Shown piece after piece: positions 32,802 through 42,964 of a stretch of DNA of 64,000 bases. The stretch is from contig JAAHFN010000021.1 in assembly GCA_010672965.1 (NCBI GenBank), positions 1,787 through 65,786 of the forward strand. Direction: 5' to 3'. Source of the stretch: Oscillatoria sp. SIO1A7. GTDB lineage: Bacteria > Cyanobacteriota > Cyanobacteriia > Cyanobacteriales > Laspinemataceae. The translations under genes were made by a program, and so were the position numbers. The notes below the pieces were generated by a model that was given only the letters and a program-made list of their open reading frames with translations, ran no database searches and had not been told where the DNA came from. Position 1 is the stretch's first letter. Each line of letters starts with the position of its first letter.

Positions 32802-35800
32802 TTATCCTTCTCCTTTGGGAATTAAGCTTAAAATTTTGTCGTATTCAAAGTTGTGGAAACAAGTGGCGATCGCTTCCGATAAAGCCGGATTTTCCCCTGC
32901 GATCGCCGCCACAACTGCCGCGACTTCCTTCTTGCTGGCACTAATCACCGCTTGATGCAGTTGCAGTTGCAGTTCTGGGGAGAGGGCTTGCAGATTTTCT
33001 GCCGTCAGCACTTCCTTTTCTTGAGTCTTGTCCTCAGAGAGAGGCGCGATTTCTTCATAGATATAACGAACCCCCAGTTGTTCTTCTACAGCTTTAAAAA
33101 TTTGTTCGTTCCTGAAGGGTTTGCGCAGTAAATCATTGCAGCCTGCGGACAGCACCAGCGCCTTCTCTTCTTCTAGCACGCTGGCAGTCAGAGCAATAAT
33201 AACAGTGGCTTCCCCTTTCTTCTTAGCTTTGATTTGCCTCGTAGCCTCGTATCCATCCAGAACCGGCATTTTTATATCCATCCAAATCAAGTGCGGTTCC
33301 CAAGTCTGCCAGATTTCTATCGCTTCTTCGCCGTTACTTGCTTCTTTTAGTTCAAACCCTAAAGGGGATAGTAACTGGATTAATAACTTACGATTCAAGG
33401 GTTTGTCATCTACTATCAGAATTCGGTAGCGGGGTTGACCCTCTTCCAGAGCTATGATGCGCCGTTTGGGTTGGTGGGCTTCTACTTGGTCTGCCTCTAT
33501 GGGGATAGCGTTGATGTCAAACATAAAGGTCGTCCCTTCCCCCAGTTGGGAGCGAACTGTCAGCTCCCCTCCCATTAGTTGCACGAAGGAACGGCTGATG
33601 GCCAGACCCAATCCCGTTCCTTCTTGGGCTTTTTTGCCGCTGGCGGTTTGCGAGAATGCTTCAAAGAGCTGGTCTAATTCTTCTGGGGCAATTCCAACTC
33701 CGGTGTCTTCCACTTCAAAATGAATTTTTACTTGCGTATCCGAAGGGGCTGAACTGCCAGCCACTCTCACCGATATTCCCCCAGATTCAGTGAATTTAAT
33801 GGCATTGTTAGTCAGGTTAATCAGAATTTGGCGTAGTTTCACTTCATCAGTGCTAACGTACTGGGTCAGATCTGCTTCCCACTCTATAAATAAATGTAGT
33901 CCTTTAGCCTCTGCTTTGAAATGCAGCAAATCTTCTATGTCCGATAGCAAGCGGTACAAATCGAAGTTTTTCTCATTGATTGTAGTTCGTCCTGCTTCGA
34001 TTTTGGATATATCGAGAATATTGTTAATCAAAGTCAACAGGTGTTCGCCACTGCGGGTGATAATGTTCGCATTATCTTGGTGTTCCTGGGGCAGAGTTTG
34101 GGAGCGGCTCATAATTTGCGAAAAGCCAATAATAGCATTGAGGGGAGTTCTCAGTTCGTGACTCATGCTGGCAATGAAACTGCTCTTGGCCGCGCTGGCA
34201 GCATCGGCTTTTTCTTTGGCTACGGCTAGTTCTGCAGTGCGCTTTTCAACCCTGATTTCCAACTGTTGCGCCTGTTCTCTGAGTCGCGCTTCCGAGCTTC
34301 GCAGGGCTGCTTCGGCTTGTTTTTGTTCGGTGATATCTCGCAAAATAATGACATTTTCTTCCAAAAAGTCGCGAGTTAATTCCGAGACGGACATTTCTAG
34401 GGCGATCGCTCGTTCCGCCAAGATTAACTGCCGTTCGCTGCGTCGCGGCCAGTCCTCCACAGCATCGGGCAAATCGGTTAAGTAGAATTTGAGACGGCGG
34501 CCGATAAGGTCGGACTTGGAAGTTTGAAATAGAGCTGTCATGGCTGGGTTGACTTGGCGAATTACTCCAAGGCGGTCTATAGCGCCAATGGCATCTTGGG
34601 CAATAGTAAATAAAAGTTCCGATTCTTCTCTGGCTTCTACAATACTGGCGACTTGAGGCAAGCTAGTCCAGCAAGCTATAGCCACTCCCACAAATCCCGC
34701 CGTTAGCACGACGATAACCAGCAAGCTATTGCGCGCCTCTGGGGGCAGCCGGTGGAATCCAAAACCCATGAACCAACCCAGCGCTGTTGCCCCACAAACC
34801 AGAAAAACCAATACCGAGACCTGAAGCCCTACAAAATCCTTAAAATCTCCTTTAGGCCGAACTCGATAGCGATCGCTCCACCAAGCGGGTTTAAAAATTG
34901 TCCAGGGCAGTCTATCGATACAGCGATCGGCGATTATCGCCAAAAAAGGGATTGCCAAACCGACGCCAAAATCCATAATGCTCCAAGCCAAACCGCCTAC
35001 AAATAGTACCACCGCTTCCACGGCTAAAAAACCCAGAGACCATCGAGGCCAGAGAACTTCCGGTTTGCTTCTATTGAGCCACAGTCCCAGATGCACCGCC
35101 ATCATAGAAACCAAATAGCCAATCCCCGTGATGGAGATAATTCGCAACACATCTCCCCAAATCAAGCAAGCAATGCTAATTACTAAAGTCGCGCTTAGGG
35201 CGGGAGCTAAAACACCTCGACGGGAAACCACTCCAAATACTGGGGAGATATAGCCATCGAGGGCGAGTTGGTAGAGGACTCTGGCGCTTAAGGCGACGGT
35301 GGTGGCGCAACTGAGCAAGGATGCAAAGGCAATCAGCAAGACGATTAAGACCGTGGCCGACTCGCCCCAAAAAGCCCGAGCGCTCTGGATTAAGTTGAGA
35401 AGGGCATCGTCTCCTAAACTGCGATCGCTGGCCAAACGCATCACTACCCAGGAGCCGCCCACATAGACAATTGGCAACAGTCCGGCGGTGAGTTTCAGAT
35501 AGTGCAACGCTGCATTCGGATGGCGGCTGTCGGCAATAAAAGCTGCTGCTCCTTCGCTGGCATAGACTGCATAGACGGCGACTAAATACCATTTTGCCCA
35601 TTCCACCGGCGCGAAAGGATACCAGCGATCGGGGAAAAAACCCGGACTTTCTGGAGATAGGAGCAACCAGCCGAGTCCCTGAATGGCAAAAACGAGGAGA
35701 AAGCCAATAGCAGGGAGCATAAAAATAATGTGCAGAATTGCCAGGGCGCGGTTGCCGCTGAAGGCTAGGACAAAGGCAATTAAGGTAAATCCAATGTTTA

Positions 35801-36251
35801 GGAAAGTATGGGGAGTTTCAATCTGATAGGGCGCTAGCAGGGCAGCAATTAAATTCGTCAAGACAATGGCATTGATGGGAATCAAGGCTGCCCAACTGAT
35901 GAAATAACCGCTGGCTGCATATAAGGCCAAACCCGGGTACGACTCTAGCAAGCGGGTTGCGTAGTTGGAAGTGCCCCCAGACATTTCCGGCCAATAGCTG
36001 CCCAAGCGAGCTAATTGTAGATTTAGTAACATCGCCACAATTACGGCGGGCAACCAAACCAATAAAGCTTGAGGACCCAAGGCATAATGCATGCCGATCG
36101 CAGTTCCCGGCCATACTAACAATCCGGTCAGGCTAAATCCAAAATCTTCTAAGCGACTAAAGCTGCGAGTTAGGCGCATTGCCGGTTTCTGGTACTGGCG
36201 TCTTGCAAGTAAGCGATACATAAAAGAATTGGGCATGTTCGCATTGGGCAT
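32802..36251 (-). CDS. amino-acid-permease-like transporter fused to hybrid histidine kinase
   Basis: 1149 aa. About residues 30-465 form an APC-type permease with some 12 membrane helices (FGFSLTGLLVWPGTAIGMHY; helices through LLPIVYVGGSWVVM). Two more helices (about 500-545) and a PAS domain (about 565-670) follow, then a histidine kinase (H-box [40 protein letters not shown]), a receiver (ILIVDDKPLNRKLL, Asp in LIWMDIKMP) and a helical tail. The arrangement parallels CbrA-type transporter kinases, but with an APC rather than an SSS transporter. Likely it senses a transported amino acid or amine. The first ten residues (MPNANMPNSF) come from a CATTGGGCATGTTCGC repeat; MYRLLARR at 36221 is an equally good start. 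Confidence 0.9.
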   Translation of the reverse strand: MPNANMPNSFMYRLLARRQYQKPAMRLTRSFSRLEDFGFSLTGLLVWPGTAIGMHYALGPQALLVWLPAVIVAMLLNLQLARLGSYWPEMSGGTSNYATRLLESYPGLALYAASGYFISWAALIPINAIVLTNLIAALLAPYQIETPHTFLNIGFTLIAFVLAFSGNRALAILHIIFMLPAIGFLLVFAIQGLGWLLLSPESPGFFPDRWYPFAPVEWAKWYLVAVYAVYASEGAAAFIADSRHPNAALHYLKLTAGLLPIVYVGGSWVVMRLASDRSLGDDALLNLIQSARAFWGESATVLIVLLIAFASLLSCATTVALSARVLYQLALDGYISPVFGVVSRRGVLAPALSATLVISIACLIWGDVLRIISITGIGYLVSMMAVHLGLWLNRSKPEVLWPRWSLGFLAVEAVVLFVGGLAWSIMDFGVGLAIPFLAIIADRCIDRLPWTIFKPAWWSDRYRVRPKGDFKDFVGLQVSVLVFLVCGATALGWFMGFGFHRLPPEARNSLLVIVVLTAGFVGVAIACWTSLPQVASIVEAREESELLFTIAQDAIGAIDRLGVIRQVNPAMTALFQTSKSDLIGRRLKFYLTDLPDAVEDWPRRSERQLILAERAIALEMSVSELTRDFLEENVIILRDITEQKQAEAALRSSEARLREQAQQLEIRVEKRTAELAVAKEKADAASAAKSSFIASMSHELRTPLNAIIGFSQIMSRSQTLPQEHQDNANIITRSGEHLLTLINNILDISKIEAGRTTINEKNFDLYRLLSDIEDLLHFKAEAKGLHLFIEWEADLTQYVSTDEVKLRQILINLTNNAIKFTESGGISVRVAGSSAPSDTQVKIHFEVEDTGVGIAPEELDQLFEAFSQTASGKKAQEGTGLGLAISRSFVQLMGGELTVRSQLGEGTTFMFDINAIPIEADQVEAHQPKRRIIALEEGQPRYRILIVDDKPLNRKLLIQLLSPLGFELKEASNGEEAIEIWQTWEPHLIWMDIKMPVLDGYEATRQIKAKKKGEATVIIALTASVLEEEKALVLSAGCNDLLRKPFRNEQIFKAVEEQLGVRYIYEEIAPLSEDKTQEKEVLTAENLQALSPELQLQLHQAVISASKKEVAAVVAAIAGENPALSEAIATCFHNFEYDKILSLIPKGEG

Positions 36252-36784
36252 GGTTTTTTAGGGGGACTAAACGGACTTGATATAAATCCTCACTCCTAAA
36301 GTCTGAAAAATTCCGGAAAGAAATTTCATGGACTGGGCGGACAGTCCTGCCGGACGAAGAAGGAACGGGCTTCTCGCCCATTTTCCGTAAGTTACCTTCG
36401 GACCCCTGATGTCTAGCTCGATTGACGCGATATCGATCTCACTATAGCAATACTAAATCATTGTTCGCGAACTCTTTGAAATCTTGTTCGATAAAAAATA
36501 TTCTTAAGACAAATATTGTTATGAATAGGAATTTACGATCGCTCTATACAGCTCTATACAGTTGTTGTGGCATTTGCTGCAAGCCTTGAGGCAAGCACGA
36601 GCGAGAAATAGATTGGGGCGCAGAAGCATATGCTAGAAAAGGCATTTAATGGTTTGTAAAAGTTTCGCGCTCGCAGCGATACGAGCAAGATCTAGACCGT
36701 ATTTTCTCAAAGACTTCGCTCTGAAAAGCCCTATGCTAGCAATTAGGGTTTAGAGTGTATAGCAATACGCTGAAGAGTTTAGGA

Positions 36785-37107
36785 TAATTAGGGCTTGCTG
36801 AAAAAGGCAGAGGGTCGGGAGAGGGGGGAGTGTGGGGAGAGGGGGGAGTGTGGGGAGGGGAGCATTTCAATTTTGTAATCCGAGCTTTTTGGTTGCGTAG
36901 GTTGGTTTGAGGAACGAAACCCAACGGTAGCCCCCTTGTTGGGTTTCGTTCCTCAACCCAACCTACTGCTTGCAAAAGTGAAATGCTCCCGTGGGGAGAG
37001 GGGGAGAGGACAATTTTATTTAATTCTTCCCACACTTCCCACACTTCCCACACTTCCCACACTCCCCACACCCCGGCTTTTTAAATTTATTCAGCAAGCC
37101 CTAATTA
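36785..37107. mobile_element. family-6 element, 18-bp TIRs, with G-rich/C-rich arms
   Basis: Perfect ends TAATTAGGGCTTGCTGAA and its complement. Inside, a GGGGGGAGTGTGGGGA array on the left and a CCCACACTTCCC array on the right are split by a family-3 MITE. Confidence 0.82.
36858..36990. mobile_element. family-3 MITE nested in the family-6 element
   Basis: The ends GGGAGCATTTCAATTTTG and CAAAAGTGAAATGCTCCC are flanked by GTGGGGAG on both sides (8 bp, although the flank is itself repetitive). The cargo is a GTAGGTTGGTTTGAGG / CCTCAACCCAACCTAC hairpin. Confidence 0.78.
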
Positions 37108-37217
37108 AAAATTGCCTGTAGGGCGAAGCATCTCAATACAGAGATTTCCTTTGTAGAGCGGAGATAGGTGCCTGGATGCGCGCTTCGCCCCTACGACCCG
37201 AAGGCGATCGTTCTTTA

Positions 37218-37369
37218 TATCAAATCCGGTTAAATGCCAATACAAAAAAACTTATAACCTCCTGTAGGACGGGCGTCCCGCCTGTCCCCCCGCCCGCCTT
37301 TATTTTGGAACGGGCGGGACGCCCGTTCTATGAGAAAGCCTTTTTTAGGGCGATTAACCGGATTTGATA
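37218..37369. mobile_element. family-1 MITE inserted in a family-2 end at the stop of the giant kinase
   Basis: TATCAAATCCGGTTAA ends, flanked by TTA at 37215-37217 and 37370-37372. The cargo is a GGACGGGCGTCCCGCCTGTC hairpin. The sequence beyond its right end (TAGACTTATTTGAGAACTGCTATA, in two parts at 37371-37394) is a family-2 end that contains the kinase stop codon. Confidence 0.8.
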
Positions 37370-37375
37370 TTAGAC

Positions 37376-40300
37376 TTATTTGAGAACTGCTATAGGAATG
37401 GCGATCGCCAACTCAGTTCCTTTGCCCAATTCAGAACTACAGAGAATCCTGCCCCCATGCTTTTCTTCGACAATTTGATGGGCGATCGCCATCCCCAATC
37501 CCGTACCTTTGCCCACTGCTTTGGTAGTAAACCCTTGCTCGAAAATCCGTTGCTTCACCTCTTCCGGCATCCCCGTACCATTATCCGCAATGCGAATTGT
37601 CACTTCCTCCTCTTTCGCTTCAGTTTTAATGACAATCCGATTGGGATTGGCGGCAATCTCGTCAAAGCTGCGTCCCTCGTTTGCCGATTCCAGAGCATCA
37701 ATGGCATTAGCAATCAAATTCATAAAGACTTGGTTGATCTGCCCCGGAAAACATTGGACTTCTGGTAAGTCTCCATAGTCTTTGAAAATTTCAATCGTCG
37801 GACGCCATTCGTTGCTTTTCAGGCGATGTTTGAGAATTAGCAAAGTGCTGTCGATGCCTTGATGGATGTCAAAAGGGACTTTATGCTCCTTGTCCGTGCG
37901 GGAAAAAGTCCGTAAAGAATTGCTGATATGGCTGATGCGCTTTGTTCCTTCCCTCATCGAGGAAATCAGTTGCGGCAAGTCTTCGCGTATAAACTGCAGG
38001 TCTATCGCTTTGATTTCTGCTTCTATATCGGCGTCGGGCTCGGGATATTTCTGCTGATAAAGGTCAATCAGTCCGAACAAATCTTCGAGGTAATATCGGG
38101 CAGGTTCTAAGTTTCCGGCAATAAATACCACTGGATTATTAATTTCGTGGGCGACTCCCGCCACCAAGTTGCCCAAAGCGGACATCTTCTCGTTTTGCAC
38201 CAGTTGCAACTGTGCTTGCTGCAGGTCTGCCAGGGATTTTTCCAGTTTCTGTGCGTAGTCTTGGGACTGCTGGTAGAGACGGGCGTTTTCCAGAGATATA
38301 GCCGCTTGGGAACAAAGCATATTGAGGAGAGAGACGCGATCGCTCGTAAAAGCTCCCACAGCCAGATGGTTTTCCAGATAGAGGACGCCGATAAGCTTGC
38401 CTCGATCGAGAATTGGCGCGCACAGGAAGCTTTTCGGTTGTCCTTGCAGCAGATAGGGCTCCGCTGCAAACTGGCGATCGCGAGGCAAGTCGTTAACAAT
38501 AATTATTTTTTGGCTGTGTTTGACCTTATTAATGACGCTTGTTGGAATTTCGCCCTCTGTTGGCTCGAAAGAACAGACATCTCCCGAGCATCGGGCAGCA
38601 ATCTGCCAACCAGAAAGTCGCTGTAAAAGCAGAATACTGCGATCGGCTCCGGCATTTTCCATCGCTGCTTTCATCAAGGCCGAGACCAGGTTATCCAGAT
38701 GGATTTCGCTCGATAGAGACTGAGCCGCTTTCATCGCCGTTGTCCAATCGAGCATGAACTCTGTCTTGCTGTTACTCGGAGCTGCCGTTTGCGTTAAGGC
38801 GCTAGTCAAAGTGCTAGTCACGGTTTCGCCGCTCGCAAACTGCAAGCGGGACTGTTGCAGAATCGGAACTAGGAGTTGCGGATATTTTTCTGAGAGTTGG
38901 TCGGTTTTGGCCTTCGCTCCCCAGCGGGCGTAGCAGTAGTAAGCATCGGTCATGTAACTTGCAGCTACTTTTTCTTTCCCCCAGTCCAGGTAGAATTTGG
39001 CCGCCAGTTCGTTGGCGAGGGCTTCTTCTTGAACGAATTCGTTTTCTTTAGCTCCTGCTATGGCGCGATCGTAATGTTCTATCGCCTCGACTTTCTCTCC
39101 TAAAAGCCGATATTTTTCCGCTTCCACCAGATGCCATTTATGCTCAAAATTCATCGGTGCGCCAGGAATCCAATGGTCTTGCAATTCGGCTTGGTTTTCC
39201 GCGACTCTTTGCAGTGCTTCTGAGGATGAGAGCGACTGATGCTGCCATCCGGCCAGAGCTGTTAAAGAATCATATAAATATAAGCAAGGCTGGGTCATCA
39301 TTCCCATCGTACCTATGGCGTATTTCTTGGCTTCAAGGGCAGCAGCCAAAGCCGACTCGATATCCTCAAACAGATAGCAAAGCATCAGTTTGTACAGGCT
39401 CGATGTTGACAAACCCATCAAGTCATTACTGCCAGATAATCGATCGAGCAATTCGGTTTCTTGAGCCTTATCTTCAGCCAGGAGGTCGGGGTGGGAGTTC
39501 GTTCCCAGCAAATTCAAACATACCTGTCGGCATATTCCGCAGTAGCTTGCCGTTGCCAATTGATTCAACTGCACCAACTGAAGAATGTAAGACTGAAGTT
39601 CTTGCTCGGTCTCGCTCAAAGATAGACCAGATAATAAAGCGTACAAGGCAATGCCGTGGGCAGAATGTCCAGCCTTTTCCAATCTGCCGGTTTCTAATGC
39701 CAGTACATAGTTATCTCGCAAAGCGGGAACAGTTTCTCGGACATGACCTTTTCGCGGCCAAATCGAGACTGTCATGGGTATCATTAAAGCTGCCTTAGTA
39801 GCCTTGTCGTCTAGTTTGGCAATCAACTCCAGTGCCAGTTCGGCAAATTCAATGCCTTTATTGACATTTTTGAAGATATTGCAAACCACTGTCGCGTAGA
39901 TGGTATAGCTATCAGCGGCGGTCGAAGTATTGCCATAGTCCAGGGAGATAGCAATAATTTTGGCAATCAGCAAGATGTAAAGCACGCTGGAACCGCAAAG
40001 ATAGGCAGGTGTAGAGATGAGATTGGCAATTTCAACGATCGCTTTCTGTTGGCTATCCGCCATCACGGGCAGATCGACGAGTTCCCGAATCTCCCTCTCG
40101 CCGATCGCTTTGTCAATCTCCCCTGCTGCCTGTTGAATATCGCTTTCGTCGGGAATATCGGGAAAGGTGACACCTAATGCTTGCAAAACTTCTTTTCCGA
40201 TCGCAATGGCTTCCAGCAGTTCGTTCTGGTAAGTATTGGCAACAATTTTAGTTTTATAAACATTAACGAGATCGAGTACGGACTTAGCCCTTGTCATCAC

Positions 40301-42904
40301 GATTTGAATCAATTCTGCCATTGCCTCCCAGTCTCCACAGAGAGAGGCTAATTCTGCGGCTAGATTGTGTAACTCCAAGGTCATCTCATATTTGCTTTCC
40401 CACCCTTGCTTCCCCAGTAACGCCAATCCCATCTCCGCATAGTTGCGACCGGCTTCATAGGCGGTGGCAGCTTTAGCTTTGCGAACGGCAATCAGATTCA
40501 ATTGCGCTAACTCGTCCCTTGCCGGTTGCTCGCGAATCAGTGCAGTGCCATAGTTGAGCTGACCGACTAATTCAAAAATGCGCTCTTCTCTATGGCTGGG
40601 GGGGATTTTCTCCAGCAGCAGTTGTCCGATGCGATAGTGGGCAGTTTGTTTTTGGTCGTCGGGAATCAGAGAATAGGCCGCTTGCTGGACGCGATCGTGC
40701 AAGAACCGATAGCCTGCGGTTATAGTCTCCAGGTTTGACTCGGCTAAGCTGCCTTGAAAAAATTTATAAGCTTCGCTAATGGGGAGAACCAGCCCTTCTT
40801 GTAAGGCTCTCCAGAGATGGGTGGCGACTTCTTCTTGCCTTCCCTCAGAGGCGATCGCCAAAGTTTCTAGGTCAAACTGATTGCCAATACAAGCCGCTAG
40901 CTTCAATACCTGTTGCGTTGTTGCCGATAACTTTTGCAAGCGTCCTGCCATAAATTCAACGACATCATCGGTGAGTGCCGCATCGCGCACCCGAACCAGA
41001 TCGCATTCCCAATAGCCTAAGTCGAGGTTAAAGACAATCAGTTCTTCCTCATACAATCCTTTCAAAAACTGGTTGGTGAAAAAGGGATTACCTTGGGTCT
41101 TTTGACAAACCAATTCTGTCAAACGTTGAGAGTATTCTAGTTGGCAACTTAGGGTTTCTGCTACGAGCTGATTGATGTGATGCAGGTATAAAGAAGCCAG
41201 TTTAACGGTGGAAACTGCTGCTTCCTGCCTTGCCAAGTCTGCCAAGGTCAACATCAGAGGATGGGCGGGGAACACTTCGTTATCGCGATAGGCTCCCAGA
41301 AGCAGTAGATATCCTGTATTGCTATTGCCCACCAATACCTCGATCAGATTCAACGATGCGGAATCTGACCATTGCAAATCATCCAAAAATATTACTAAGG
41401 GATGTTCTTTGGTCGTGAAGGCGGCAATGAATTTCTCAAAGAGTAAGTTAAAGCGATTTTGGGCGGCACTTCCCGATAGTTCTGGGGCTGCGGGCTGTTT
41501 GCCAATAACTTTTTCTAGTTCCGGGATGACATCAACGAGAACTTGTCCGTTCGTACCCACCGCTTCCAGGATTTTCCTTTTCCACTTTTGCAGTTCGGTA
41601 TCGGATTCTCCGAGGATTTGCCCCATCAAGCTGCGGAAGGCTTGCACGAAAGCAGAGAAAGGAATACTGCGATTGAATTGGTCGAATTTTCCTTTGACAA
41701 AATAGCCTCGTTGTTTGACAATCGGTTTGTGAACTTCATTGACGACGGCAGTTTTGCCAATTCCCGAGAACCCGGCCACTAGCATCATTTCAGTCTTCCC
41801 GTTAGCGACTCTCTCGAATGCAGCCAATAAGGTCTCGACTTCTCTTTCGCGTCCGTAGAGTTTTTCGGGAATCAGGAAGCGGCCTGAAATATCCCGAGTT
41901 GCCAGCTCGAACGCTTCTATCTTGCCCGTTTCCTGCCATTGCTTCAGACAATTTTCTAGATCTAACTTTAAACCCAATGCACTCTGATAGCGGTCTTCGG
42001 CATTTTTGGCCATCAGCTTCATCACGATATCAGAAACTACTGGCGGAATTTCAAAAACCCGGCGTCTTGGAGAAACCGGGTTTGTTTGAGAGTTTCTTGG
42101 AGAAGCCGGGTTTGTTTGAGAGTTTCTTGGAGAAACCGGGTTTGTTTGATAGTTTCTTGGAGAAGCCGGGTTTGTTTGAGAGTTTCTTTGACAAACCGAG
42201 TTTCTTGCTGCTGGCGGTACTGGCTGTTGAGAAATATGACAATGCACCAACTCCATCGGATCGTCGCTGGCGAAGGGTAAGACTCCGGTTAGCAGTTCAT
42301 AGAGGGTCGCGCCCAAGGAATAGAAGTCGCTGCGGTAGTCGATGCCTCGATTCATCCGCCCGGTTTGTTCCGGGGAAATATAGGCTAGGGTTCCTTCTAA
42401 GACGTTAAAGTTTTTGATTTCCTGAGCTTCCCTGGGCAGAAGAGAAGCAATGCTAAAATCAATGAGTTTAACTTGTTTGGTTCCCGGGCAAATCAGGATA
42501 TTGGCGGGTTTGATATCTTTGTGGATGACTCGTTGCCGATCCAGTTCCTGCAGAATTTCAGCTAGTTGAATGGCTATATCCAAACAGCTTCCTAAGTCTA
42601 ATGATTCATCCTCTGCTACTGCTTTCTCCAGAGAGATAGCCCCCAAGTCAGGCATAACCAAAGCGTAACCATTGCCATAGCGTTCCAAGCTTAAGGGCCG
42701 GAGAATGCCCGCACGATCGAGGTTTTTTGTAATGGCATACTGGTTGCGAAACTGTACTAATTCGCTAAAACTGGGATATGAGTGACGCAAAAATTTAATA
42801 ACGACTTTTAAAGAGTCAGAACTGCGAACTCCTCTATAAACGAGAGTTCGCGTTCCTTCATATATATTTTCAGTAATTTTATAGCCCGGTAGCCTTGGGG
42901 TCAT
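37376..42904 (-). CDS. trifunctional Ser/Thr kinase / AAA ATPase / GAF-histidine kinase
   Basis: 1842 aa, a cyanobacterial giant signalling protein. Residues 1-300 are a Hanks-type kinase (HKDIKP at 129-134, IDFSIA at 148-153, ISPEQ). About 330-640 are an AAA/STAND ATPase (Walker A GFSGIGKT, Walker B LVIFLDDLQWSD). About 650-1330 are TPR-like helices, about 1380-1535 a GAF domain, and about 1585-1838 a histidine kinase (VAGVAHEINNP; ADNGTGMPEE; GKGTGLGMAIA). Inside the kinase domain, residues 241-280 are four 10-aa repeats of the type NSQTNPASPR, coded by 30-bp DNA repeats; the split paralogue has none. The C-terminus AVLK-stop is coded by a family-2 MITE end. ATG 42904 is supported by the paralogue. 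No separate response regulator is beside it. Confidence 0.92.
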   Translation of the reverse strand: MTPRLPGYKITENIYEGTRTLVYRGVRSSDSLKVVIKFLRHSYPSFSELVQFRNQYAITKNLDRAGILRPLSLERYGNGYALVMPDLGAISLEKAVAEDESLDLGSCLDIAIQLAEILQELDRQRVIHKDIKPANILICPGTKQVKLIDFSIASLLPREAQEIKNFNVLEGTLAYISPEQTGRMNRGIDYRSDFYSLGATLYELLTGVLPFASDDPMELVHCHISQQPVPPAARNSVCQRNSQTNPASPRNYQTNPVSPRNSQTNPASPRNSQTNPVSPRRRVFEIPPVVSDIVMKLMAKNAEDRYQSALGLKLDLENCLKQWQETGKIEAFELATRDISGRFLIPEKLYGREREVETLLAAFERVANGKTEMMLVAGFSGIGKTAVVNEVHKPIVKQRGYFVKGKFDQFNRSIPFSAFVQAFRSLMGQILGESDTELQKWKRKILEAVGTNGQVLVDVIPELEKVIGKQPAAPELSGSAAQNRFNLLFEKFIAAFTTKEHPLVIFLDDLQWSDSASLNLIEVLVGNSNTGYLLLLGAYRDNEVFPAHPLMLTLADLARQEAAVSTVKLASLYLHHINQLVAETLSCQLEYSQRLTELVCQKTQGNPFFTNQFLKGLYEEELIVFNLDLGYWECDLVRVRDAALTDDVVEFMAGRLQKLSATTQQVLKLAACIGNQFDLETLAIASEGRQEEVATHLWRALQEGLVLPISEAYKFFQGSLAESNLETITAGYRFLHDRVQQAAYSLIPDDQKQTAHYRIGQLLLEKIPPSHREERIFELVGQLNYGTALIREQPARDELAQLNLIAVRKAKAATAYEAGRNYAEMGLALLGKQGWESKYEMTLELHNLAAELASLCGDWEAMAELIQIVMTRAKSVLDLVNVYKTKIVANTYQNELLEAIAIGKEVLQALGVTFPDIPDESDIQQAAGEIDKAIGEREIRELVDLPVMADSQQKAIVEIANLISTPAYLCGSSVLYILLIAKIIAISLDYGNTSTAADSYTIYATVVCNIFKNVNKGIEFAELALELIAKLDDKATKAALMIPMTVSIWPRKGHVRETVPALRDNYVLALETGRLEKAGHSAHGIALYALLSGLSLSETEQELQSYILQLVQLNQLATASYCGICRQVCLNLLGTNSHPDLLAEDKAQETELLDRLSGSNDLMGLSTSSLYKLMLCYLFEDIESALAAALEAKKYAIGTMGMMTQPCLYLYDSLTALAGWQHQSLSSSEALQRVAENQAELQDHWIPGAPMNFEHKWHLVEAEKYRLLGEKVEAIEHYDRAIAGAKENEFVQEEALANELAAKFYLDWGKEKVAASYMTDAYYCYARWGAKAKTDQLSEKYPQLLVPILQQSRLQFASGETVTSTLTSALTQTAAPSNSKTEFMLDWTTAMKAAQSLSSEIHLDNLVSALMKAAMENAGADRSILLLQRLSGWQIAARCSGDVCSFEPTEGEIPTSVINKVKHSQKIIIVNDLPRDRQFAAEPYLLQGQPKSFLCAPILDRGKLIGVLYLENHLAVGAFTSDRVSLLNMLCSQAAISLENARLYQQSQDYAQKLEKSLADLQQAQLQLVQNEKMSALGNLVAGVAHEINNPVVFIAGNLEPARYYLEDLFGLIDLYQQKYPEPDADIEAEIKAIDLQFIREDLPQLISSMREGTKRISHISNSLRTFSRTDKEHKVPFDIHQGIDSTLLILKHRLKSNEWRPTIEIFKDYGDLPEVQCFPGQINQVFMNLIANAIDALESANEGRSFDEIAANPNRIVIKTEAKEEEVTIRIADNGTGMPEEVKQRIFEQGFTTKAVGKGTGLGMAIAHQIVEEKHGGRILCSSELGKGTELAIAIPIAVLK
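42070..42190. repeat. in-frame 30-bp tandem repeat inside the kinase gene
   Basis: Four to five copies of a 30-bp unit containing TTTCTTGGAGAAACCGGGTT. The same GAAACCGGGTTTCTT core stands once at the matching place in the paralogue (30597-30612), so a dispersed hairpin repeat landed in the gene and then expanded. Confidence 0.9.
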
Positions 42905-42964
42905 TTTATGGTATTTTTTCGCTGCGGCTGTATGGGCTGTATGGTAGCTGTTACGTTTGCCTCA

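Larger units (their letters stand above)
36252..37375. repeat. repeat-rich spacer between the two kinase operons
   Basis: Contains AT-rich DNA (36420-36560), a family-6 element (36785-37107) with a family-3 element nested in it (36858-36990), and a family-1 element (37218-37369). No gene was recognised. The promoter of the permease-kinase operon should lie at 36260-36560. Confidence 0.75.

Noticed and set aside
39157-39798. 213-codon plus-strand ORF opposite the giant kinase
   Set aside because: Antisense shadow; the minus strand has continuous domain homology here.
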